Positions 55,511 through 64,000 of a stretch of DNA of 64,000 bases are shown here, in pieces. Source of the stretch: Mercenaria mercenaria. Taxonomy: Eukaryota > Mollusca > Bivalvia > Venerida > Veneridae. How positions within the stretch are numbered: the stretch's first letter is position 1; each line of letters begins with the position of its first letter. The stretch lies in the NCBI RefSeq assembly GCF_021730395.1, contig NC_069373.1, forward strand, positions 11,240,001 through 11,304,000, read 5' to 3'. The notes under the pieces were generated by a model, which was not told the origin of the DNA, did no database searches, and saw only the letters and a list, made by a program, of their open reading frames with translations. The translations under genes were made by a program, and so were the position numbers.

Positions 55511-56096
55511 GTTACTCTTTTCTTGCCTACCGACCAGCACTTGCATTTAGAAATTCTCAAGGTAGTTGTTCTCATACAGTTAAACAGACCCAGTTTAAGA
55601 CCTACAGCTATTTGACATCTGAAGATGTACCATACTTTTAGATACTGTTATTTTAAAGAACACCAACTTTTGTTTTCAGAAAAAAAAATTTATCAAATAA
55701 TTGTTTTAGTGATTTTTTGGTTTATGTTTTTTGTATGTCTTCTTAAATTCAATTCAGTTTTACCAGAATTTATTTGTTGTTTGAAAGGTGTGTTATGAGA
55801 CAATGCGATGTCTTAATTCAACTCAACAAAGAACAAGTTTGAAATTACAAGCAAGTTTCTAAATCACTTTCACTTAGACTTTCTCACAAGACTAAATACA
55901 TTTGAATTGTTGCTCTGATACATATATAAAATAAGGACTGTGATTTGTTTGCACTACATTGTACAAAGCATCGTGTATGCAGTTTTGTTTTAATAAGTGT
56001 GGTTTTGCAGTATGACTAAGTGACCCGAATGTTTAGACAGCTAGTTTATCTTTTTGTCTTCATTATATCCAAAGATCATGACATGTGAATTTAAAT
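55511..56096. other. intergenic, nothing recognised
   Basis: No gene, RNA or repeat could be supported. Confidence 0.5.
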
Positions 56097-56298
56097 TACT
56101 GTAAGATCATTAATTTTCATGGGAAAGTCATTTCACTGGATTTTGTGTTTGGGTCAGTCATCAAAATTTCAACGTACTAACAAAAGTCCCATTAATATTA
56201 TCTGCAAAAGTTTAAGTCCACAAAGTCATAGCCACACGAAGCCATATTGGGAAGAATCGTGAAATTTCACGCCCACGAAATTAATTGATTTTACAGTA
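56097..56298. mobile_element. MITE, TACTGT family (C), diverged
   Basis: TACTGTAAGATCATTAATTT start and AATTAATTGATTTTACAGTA end; inner CCACGAA motifs as in the copy at 36223. Confidence 0.72.
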
Positions 56299-57544
56299 TT
56301 TTGTGTGTTTTTCTTTACTTTTTGATTATTTATTGTTAGTCAGACATGGGGAAAGTGCAAAATACTCGGGGTTATGTTATTAATGTAGTTAGAATTTATG
56401 GTGGAATATAGTCTAAATACACTTAATAATGGTATATGTAATTCCACACAAACACATGTTTCTTCTTATTGTCAAATGTTATTTTTTGCCTAATTGATAT
56501 ATCATACAGTACTACCAGCTTTATGTATCCACCTACAGCAGTACACAAAGGTTTGTTTACAGGCTGTAAGTTTTGAAATATTGATGTCAGGTTTGCATTA
56601 TTTAAGTATGATACACAGTTTGCAGAATCATGTGCAAATTTTACATGAACTTTATTCAGTTTGCATATGATTTTGCAAATATACATAAACAAAATCCAGA
56701 AAAATAGAAATCATTCCTATTTTAAAAATTTTATTTTAAAAGACAAAAAATCTATTCTATGTGATACATTGAATTGTATAAGATGTATATTTTTCTGCAC
56801 TGTTAAGAGTATAACTCGTGTATTATACAATTTCTATTTTTATTGAATAAAGATTTACTGATGTCACTGTTTGCATTGTTAAGGCTTTAGCTCTCCTGAT
56901 TTCAATGGAATTGGGTGAGCATATGTGACTGTATTGTGTCATCCACCCACCCTTCTTTCAACAAACTTTTCACCTGTACTACTGGATACAATTTAACCAA
57001 AATTGGCCGGAAGTATTCTAAGGTGGTATCATATCAAAAGTTAGAGCCTTAAACCTTTTATAATCAAGGTGAAATGGCCGTGCCAAAGGAAGTTTACTTG
57101 CAAAGATTTCCTGTGACAAGTTCATGGAATTTAACTAAATTTGCATTGACATACCACCTGATATTAGGGATTCAAAAATAATAGGAATAACTAACCAGAA
57201 TTATACGAATAAGGGTTTTGGCAGTCTTTGGGTTAGGAACAGAGCCTCTGTTGTGGGAGGAGTCATTTAACTTTAAACCACTTCTTATTTAAACTTTGTT
57301 GGAATTGAAGCAAAAGCTGGGAAAACCAGCTTTACATTTGATTTCAAAACCCAGTGGGACATTGGGTAATAACAGCAAGTAGTTATCAGTTATTTGGCTT
57401 CAAACTATTTGTTCTGAACTTCTTGTTTTGTCTTTTAGACTTTCCAAATTCTAATATAGCCCAAAGATGAATGTTGACTTACAAAGTATATTATCCTTGT
57501 AGGAAAAGAAACAATTGTTTCGGGTTTTGTTATCAAACTTTGAT
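56299..57544. other. intergenic with a worn Helitron-like 5' end
   Basis: Near 56884, TTTAGCTCTCCTGATTTCAA followed by TGGGTGAGCATATGTGAC looks like a decayed hairpin start. The rest is unassigned. Confidence 0.35.
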
Positions 57545-58600
57545 TTTTCGCTCACCTGAGCCAAAGGCTCATGGTGAGCTTTTGTAACTGCTCAATGTCT
57601 GTCGTGCGTCCTGTGTCTGTCAACAATTCCTAAAAAAATCTTCATCTTGAAAACCGTTGGGCAGAATTACACCTAACTTCACAGGAATGATCCTTGGGTG
57701 GCCTCCTTTCAAAATTGTTCAAAGAATTTAATTCCAAGCAGAACTCTGGTTGCCATGGCAACCGAAAGGAAAAACTTAAAAAATCTTCTTGTCCAAAACC
57801 ACAGGGCCTAGGGCTTTGATATTTGGAATGTAGCATTATATAGTGGTTCTCTACTAAGATTTCAAATTATTCCCCTAGGGTCAAATATGGCCCCGCCCCA
57901 GGGGTCACATGGTTTATATAGACTTAAATAGGAAAAAACTTTAAAAATCTTCTTGTCTGAAACCACAAGACCTAGACCTTTGATATTTGGTATGTAGCAT
58001 TGCCTTATGGTTGTCTACTAAGATTGTTCAAATTATGCCCCTAGGGTGAAAAGAGGCCCTGCCCCGGGGGTACCAAGTTTTACATAGACTTATATAGGAA
58101 AAACTTTAAAAAACTTTTTGTTTGAAACTGCAAGGCCTAGGCTTTTGATATTTGATATGTAGCATTGCCTAGTGGTCCTTCACCAAGATTATTCAAATTA
58201 TGCCCCTTAGGTGAATAGAGGCCCCACCCAGGGGGTCCCAAGTTTTACATAGACTTATATAGGAAAAAAACTTTAAAAATCTGCTTGCCTGAAACTGAAA
58301 GGCCAATGCATTTGATATTTGGTATGTTGCATTGCCTAGTGGTTTTCTACCTTAACTGTTGAAATTCTGCTCCTGGGGAGAAAAGAGGCCCTGTCCGGGG
58401 GCCCCAAGTTTTACATTATATAGGGAAAAAAAAAATTCTTGTCTGAAAGTTCAAGGCGCAAGCCTTTGACATTTGGTATGTAGCATTGCTTAGTGGTTCT
58501 CTAACAAAATTGTTCAAATTATGCCTCTGGGGAGAAAAGAGCCCCCGCCCGAGGGTCAATTGTAAATGAGTTATATAGGAAAATATACTTCAAAAATTAT
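57545..58600 (+). mobile_element. Helitron-like element, CGCTCACCTGAGCCAAAGGC group
   Basis: Hairpin start TTTTTCGCTCACC / GGTGAGCTTTTG with GAGCCAAAGGCTC at its tip, leader GTCTGTCGTGCGTCC, and five ~170-bp cores (AAATCTTCTTGTC, GGCCTAG, TTTGATATTTGGTATGTAGC). The right end is not clear. Confidence 0.68.
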
Positions 58601-58773
58601 CTGATCATATTTCCTCGACTGTTTAATTATGATTACCTGATGACTAATTCTGGAAACGTTTTTATCTAGATTAGCTTTTTGATGGAATTCCAACAAATTT
58701 GACAAGATGTATTCTTGAGTCTAGGTTTTCAAAACAAGCAGTCTAGGCCATAAATATGCTATACGTAATCTGA

Positions 58774-59874
58774 TTTTTTAGCTCCACTATTCAGAGAATA
58801 GGGGGGCTATTCTATTCGCCCCGGCGTCAGTATGACCCTTCTTGGTTAAAAGTTTTTCGGCAAACTTTGTTTTTCTGTCATATCTTTGTTACTATTGCTT
58901 ATATCTTCCTGTAACTTCACATAAACATTGTCCAGTATACAAACAATGTATGTGTAAGGGCTGAGCCTATTAGATCCAAGGTCAAGGTCACCAAACTGTT
59001 ACACTTAGGTTTTTTTTAAGGTTAAAGTAGTTCGGCAACCTTTGTTTTTCTGTCATATCTTTGTTACTATTGCTTATATCTTACTGTAACTTTACATAAA
59101 CATTATCCAGCATACAAACAAAGTATGTACAGGGACTTGGCCCATTTTATCCAAGGTCAAGGTCACCAATGTGTTATACTTAGGTTGTTTTAAAGGTTAA
59201 AGTTTTTCGGCAACTTTTGTTTTTCCGTCATATCTTTGTTACTATTGCTTATGTCTTACTGTAAGTTCACATAAACATTGTTCAGCATACAAACAAACTA
59301 TGTGCAGGGGCTGGGCCCATTATACCCAAGGTCAAGGTCACAAAGTTGTTATACTTGGAATTATTTTCATGTTAAATTTTTTCGAAAGCTTTGTTAATAG
59401 ACATATCTTTGGTACTTTCAAAGATAATGACTTGAAATTAAACCTTTTGTACTTAAACTTTTTGCAATCCGCTTTCTGGATATAACTTTAGTGCAATATA
59501 AGATAAAGACTTGAAACTTAAAATGTATCTTTATCATCATCATCTGCATGTGTGGTAACAATCCCCATAACTCTGATTTGTATTTTTGACCAAATTATGC
59601 CCTGTTTATACTTAAATTTTTTAACAAATTCGTTTTCTGGACATAACTTTGGTACTATATAAGATAATGACTTGAAACTCAAAATATATCTTTACCATCA
59701 TCATCTGCATGTGTTGTAACAATCCCAATAACCCTTATTTGTGTTCTTGACAGAATTATGCCCCTTGGTGTATGATATCTTCCTTTTAAAGTAAAGGTCT
59801 CTTATTGAGATATATATTCATTTTACTGTCAGATCCCCGAACAGTGGAGCACGCTGTCTTATGGACAGCTCTTG
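58774..59874 (+). mobile_element. Helitron-like element, AGCTCCACTATTCAGAGAAT group
   Basis: TTTTTTAGCTCCACTATTC start pairing with GAATAGGGGGGCTA, cores of ~176 bp (GTTTTTCTGTCATATCTTTG, CCAAGGTCAAGGTCAC), 3' hairpin CTGTC...GACAG and a GCTCTTG end before T's. Confidence 0.8.
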
Positions 59875-60050
59875 TTTCTTGAAATAGTACCTAGCAATCC
59901 TATGGTTTATTATGGTGCCACACACTGTGTAATTTATTAAAAAGCCTGTCGTCAATCTATTGACCCATGGAACCTCTACCACTGAGCCAGGCCAAAACGT
60001 TCTTAGACTTCCCTTCATCCAACCCATCATTGTCGAGATATTACAGTTAT

Positions 60051-61732
60051 TATGTCTCCCCCAGGAGACATATTGTTTTTGCCCTGTCCGTCCGTCCGTC
60101 ACACTTCATTTCCGAGCAACAACTGGAGAACCATTTGACCTAGAACCTTCAAACTTCATAGGGTTGTAGGGCTGCTGGAGTAGACGACCCCTATTGTTTT
60201 TGGGGTTACTCCATCAAAGGTCAAGGTCACAGGGGCCTGAACATTGAAAACCATTTCCGATCAATAACTAGAGAACCACTTGACCCAGAATGTTGAAACT
60301 TCATAGGATGATTGGTCATGAAGAGTAGATGACCCCTATAGATTTTGGGGTCACTCCGTCAAAGGTCAAGGTCACAGGGGCCTGAACATTGAAAACCATT
60401 TCCGATCAATAACTAGAGAACCACTTGACCCAGAATGTTGAAACTTCATAGGATGATTGGTCATGAAGAGTAGATGACCCCTATTGATTTTGGGGTCACT
60501 CCGTCAAAGGTCAAGGTGACAGGGGCCTGAACATTGAAAACCATTTCCAATCAATAACTAGAGAACCACCTGACCCAGAATGTTGAAACTTGATAAGATG
60601 ATTGATCATAAAGAGTAGATGACCCTTATTGATTATGGGATCACTCCGTCAAAGGTCAAGGTCACAGGGGCCTGAACATTGAAAACCATTTCTGATCAAT
60701 AACTAGAGAACCATTTGACCCAGAATGTTGAAACTTCATAGGATGGTTGTACATGCAAAGTAGATGACCCCTGTCGATTTTGGGGTCACTCCATTAAAAG
60801 TCAAGGTCACAGGGGCCTGAACATTGAAAACCATTTTCGGTCAGTAACTTGAGAACTACTTGACCCAGAATGTTGAAACTTGATAGGATGATTGGTCATA
60901 AAGAGTAGATGACCCCTAACGATTTTGGGGTCACTCTGTGAAAGGTCAAGGTCACAGGGGCTCGCACATTGAAAACCATTTCCGGTCAGTAACTTGAGAA
61001 CCACTTGACCCAGAATGATGAAACTTCGTAGGATGACTGGTCATGCAGAGTAGATGAACCCTAACGATTTTATGGTCACTCTGTTAAAGGTCAAGGCCAC
61101 AGGGGCCTGAACATGGAAAACCATTTCCAATCAATAACTTGAGGACCTCTCGACCCAGAATGTTGAAACTTCATAGGATGATTGTTCATGCAGAGTAAAT
61201 GACCCTTATTGTATTTGGGGTCACTCCGTTAAAGGTCAAGGTCACGGGGGCCTGAACATTGATAACCAGTTCCGATCAATAACTTGAGAACCACTTGACC
61301 CAGAATGTTGAAACTTCATAGGATGATTGAACATGCAGAGTAGATGACCCCTATTGATTTTGGGGCCAGTCTATTAAAGGTCAAGATCACAGTGGCCTGT
61401 TCATGTAAAATCATTTTTTGGAAATATCTAGAGAATCACTTGACCTACAATGTTGAAACTTAATAGGATGATTGGACATGCAGAGTACATGACCCCTATT
61501 TATTTTGAGGTCACTTGATCAAAGGTCAGGGTCACAGGAGCCTGAACAGTGACTTGAGAACCACTAGGCCACGAGTGTTGAAATTTAGCGGGATGACTGG
61601 ACATGCCAAGTAGATGATCCCTATTGCAGCCAACCATCAGTGTCTCTTTGACTTTCGCTCCTGACCCCTATTGACTTCTTGCCTATAGGACTTTGGGGGA
61701 GACATGCGCTTTTTTACAAAAGCATTTTCTAG
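60051..61732 (+). mobile_element. Helitron-like element, GTCTCCCCCAGGAGAC group
   Basis: Hairpin ATGTCTCCCCCAGGAGACAT start, TCCGTCCGTC leader, ten or more ~144-bp cores (ACTTGACCCAGAATGTTGAA, AAGGTCAAGGTCACAGGGGC), end hairpin CTTTTTTACAAAAG and TTCTAG. It lies directly against the 3' end of the minus-strand gene. Confidence 0.84.
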
Positions 61733-61742
61733 TTTTCATTTC

Positions 61743-61748
61743 TTTATT
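61743..61748 (-). terminator. polyadenylation signal AATAAA of the minus-strand gene
   Basis: AATAAA on the minus strand, 52 bp after the stop codon at 61800. Usual cleavage 15-25 bp further would fall inside the right end of the Helitron-like element at 60051-61732. Confidence 0.6.
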
Positions 61749-61799
61749 CAATATTTTCATGCTTAGTTCAGATACAACATCAATTCTGTAAGCAGTTCA

Positions 61800-61887
61800 T
61801 TATCCAATGTTGCACTGAACACTTCCCTGTGAGCACGTGCACGAACCACTCCCACTGATCGAAAATGCTGACCCATGCTGGTATACT
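61800..61887 (-). CDS. VWC-like gene, terminal coding exon
   Basis: Acceptor TTTTTTACATTGCAG on the minus strand, phase 2 in. Encodes VYQHGSAFSISGSGSCTCSQ, then GSVQCNIG, stop. Another frame is open further (to 61763) but does not join the upstream exon and lacks the cysteine pattern. Confidence 0.75.
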
Positions 61888-62735
61888 CTGCAATGTAAAA
61901 AACAACATTGATTATTTTATTGTTAGTACTATGTAGTCGAGTACTGTGCTATTACAGATGATATATACTACCGTTAATAATATAGATTTGAACTCTAGAG
62001 GGCGGACATGCGCTTAATGTCTTGGTGGACGATTAATGAAATTGAATGTGACGAGTCTATTTTGACAAATCAACTTGCTTCTGACTGTAATATATGTAAT
62101 ATTATGTTGATTCTTATCTCAATAATAACGATAACTGTCTGATTTACAATCCACTTACAAGCCATCCACAAAGCAGTTGTGTCCTGTGAAAGAGCAGACG
62201 GCCGCCCCATCATCACACGTACACTGTAACCCGTGCACGGAGAAGTTCTGTCCATGTGTGTAAGTCCTAAAATACATGCCAAACTTAATTAAGGGAGACA
62301 ATTATGTAATGCATTGTCATAATTTGAAACAACGGCTTTCCTAAATGTCCTAATATATCCTGGTTCAGGAATTACATTCAGTTAGAGACACAAGTAAATG
62401 AGTAAAGGTCTTCAGTAATACCCTTTTTCTCGTAGATTGAAAACTGATCATTACAAGAAAATTATTTGGTCCAGAAGGACTTCGGGTACCCGCTAGACAA
62501 AGGCACCGTAATATTTCGGTGATAGAAGTCACAGGGGCATGAAAGGCCCTGTTTGTAACTGACTCAGAACACCTACATGTCGTCACCTTAGTGCAATAAG
62601 TCAATAAGTCCTTCTTTAAATCAATGCAGTTATCCAGTTTTTGCACTGAGGTGATGATGTATATACCGTGCGTTCAACTCATTCTGTAAAATAAAAGCAC
62701 TTACTTGCCGTATGTTAGACAGTCCAATGGCTGTC
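61800..62735 (-). CDS. cysteine-rich VWC-like protein, 3' part of gene
   Basis: Minus-strand exons 62705-62735, 62159-62266 and 61800-61887 join in one frame: PLDCLTYGKTYTHGQNFSVH, GLQCTCDDGAAVC, FTGHNCFVDGLVYQHGSAFS, then SGSCTCSQGSVQCNIG and TAA. Two repeats of about 35 residues share the pattern C-x(3)-G-x-x-Y-x-H-G-x-x-F ... C-T-C-x-x-G-x-x-x-C, close to half of a von Willebrand factor C (VWC) domain. Such modules are extracellular and often bind growth factors or matrix. The first exons and any signal peptide lie outside or are not identified. I do not recognise the family. Confidence 0.72.
62159..62266 (-). CDS. VWC-like gene, middle exon
   Basis: Acceptor GCATGTATTTTAG, donor GTAAGT; phase 2 in and out, 108 nt. 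Encodes TYTHGQNFSVHGLQCTCDDG, then AAVCSFTGHNCFVDG. Confidence 0.76.
62705..62735 (-). CDS. VWC-like gene, 31-nt exon
   Basis: Acceptor TATATTATTTCAG, donor GTAAGT; phase 1 in, 2 out. Encodes QPLDCLTYG and supplies the first cysteine of the repeat. Short, but both splice sites are good and the phase fits. Confidence 0.6.
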
Positions 62736-63058
62736 CTGAAATAATATATACAAAAACGTTTGTAGATACTTCTCGATCGCTGCAGAATATACAGAGGTTT
62801 ATAGACTGTAATTAAAACGGTTTATATAAATGCAGAAAAAGAAAGAAAAAAAGTGAAATGAAATAACTCTTTGTCTTTAAATACCGTAGAAGAAAAGCTC
62901 CAAATCCGATGAGTTACCAGAAAAACGTGGAAATACTGCACACGTCCTGAGGAAAATACTAAGCAGGCAACGAAATTTCACAAGTCCCATCAGAAGAGTT
63001 ATGAATATTAATTATTAATTAAAATTCGATAATCAGTGTAAGAATGTGTTACAGTTAC

Positions 63059-63152
63059 CGCTGGGACTATGATGGGCCTGTTTTGTAGCGTGAGCACTGC
63101 TACATTGGTCTGCTGGAGATATGGACAAATAAAAGCTGTCCACCCATGCAAT
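63059..63152 (-). CDS. possible upstream exon of the VWC-like gene
   Basis: GTGTTTTTCAG acceptor and GTAACT donor around 94 nt. Only one reading (IAWVDSFYLSISPADQCSSA ...) reaches the next exon in phase, and it does not show the VWC-like pattern, so the exon is doubtful. Confidence 0.3.
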
Positions 63153-63159
63153 CTGAAAA

Positions 63160-64000
63160 ACACGGTAATTTTTCACATTGTAAGTTCTAGACAGTATTTG
63201 CTGTACATTGTAACAAGACGTAAGGCAACAAGAATCTACGTAATAATGACGAAATGGGGAGGACTGTTTATAATGTTGGCATAACTTAGAGTACAACCCA
63301 TTTGCTGTTCTTTTCATTTCAATATATGATTATAATATTTTTTGTATATATGTAGAAATGAAAATTATATGCAATAAAATATGATTAAACTAAAACTAAG
63401 GCAACAAGAGTTGTAGATACCGCCCAGATTGCCACCCTATCCTATAACATTTTGTTTAGTAGTTATCATTATGTGGAAGAGAGGTAGGTATCGCACAGTC
63501 TGCCACCTATAACATCTGTTTAGTAGGTATAGTTACGTATAAATCTATCTACGTGCCACTCACGTGGTAAAAATAGGGGGGGGAATGTAGTTTTGTTGAA
63601 CATTATATGATTAGTTTGATTAATACGGATCTGTGACTGACGTTGCAACACCCGCCGGCTATATGGTCTTTTAAGATATCATTATGTCTTCTCTTTACTA
63701 CAAATAAACTCAACAAATATATACATTTCGCCTTGTAGCGATGCACCCTGGCTATGAGAGGCCGTTTATTACGATACACATTATACAACTAAACAGTGTT
63801 ATACAAATGATACTATAACTCATTGTGGCACTCTCAATTTTCCACCTCACCGGAAAACACGACGTCCAGGAAAAAAACAGAGAATTTAGCTCTGAAAACC
63901 TGTGTCCAAAAAAACAACAAGTTCAGTGCCTTCCTCAGTGGTGTGTGTGGACTTCACACATATATTGTAAAATTTATTTGACCTGTCAAAAACTGCTCCC
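63160..64000. other. window end, small local duplication
   Basis: 63410-63465 and 63485-63540 are diverged copies of one segment (GCCACC(C)TAT, AACAT(T)TTGTTTAGTAG). Otherwise nothing recognised; it may be intron or upstream region of the minus-strand gene. Confidence 0.45.

Noticed and set aside
61763-61887. Longer frame of the terminal minus-strand exon (HFRSVGVVRARAHREVF...)
   Set aside because: Open, but out of phase with the upstream exon and without the CTC..G...C pattern that links the chosen frame to its neighbour.

Overview
The window is AT-rich, intron-rich animal DNA. Its exons have GT-AG introns, and it is packed with foldback elements, tRNA-derived SINEs and Helitron-like elements with tandem ~145-175 bp cores. 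That repeat mix (GAGCCGTGCCATGAG foldbacks, AGCTCACC hairpin elements, TCCGTCCGTC leaders) is what I associate with bivalve molluscs, probably a clam-type (heteroconchian) bivalve. The species cannot be fixed from the sequence alone.

Three genes can be supported. (1) Positions 1440-21454, + strand: the 3' part of a gene for a long coiled-coil protein ending in a single hydrophobic tail anchor. Its first six visible exons are 126, 63, 63, 63, 63 and 63 nt, all phase 1-1, so the protein is built from 21-residue (three-heptad) modules that can be skipped without a frame change. The last 63-nt exon sits at the end of a 36-bp tandem array in which each unit carries the exon's own splice acceptor and first codons. 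(2) Positions 33628-48033, + strand: a complete SLC2A13/HMIT-type proton-myo-inositol symporter of 611 residues in ten coding positions. Exon 2 exists as two 160-bp copies that must be mutually exclusive. A decayed partial copy of exon 7 lies downstream of the real one. (3) Positions 61800-62735 (possibly to 63152), - strand: the 3' end of a cysteine-rich, VWC-like, probably secreted protein.

Layout: 1-1345 repeat tail and a 22-bp minisatellite; 1440-21454 gene 1, whose introns hold most of the first block of repeats (nested Helitron-like elements at 11791-14810, a minisatellite at 9340-10735 split by a clean insertion); 21455-33627 intergenic, with foldbacks, SINEs, a 5'-truncated LINE (30676-31713) and a TIR element (32521-33024); 33628-48033 SLC2A13, whose introns contain a miniature LTR element with tRNA-like LTRs (35263-35648) and several Helitron-like elements; 48034-61735 intergenic, with a 1.5-kb TTAA-flanked element and five Helitron-like elements; 61743-64000 the minus-strand gene end.

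The three genes show no functional link; this is ordinary animal gene order. The interest lies in exon-scale duplication (three independent cases) and in the variety of small mobile elements that share an architecture but not a sequence.
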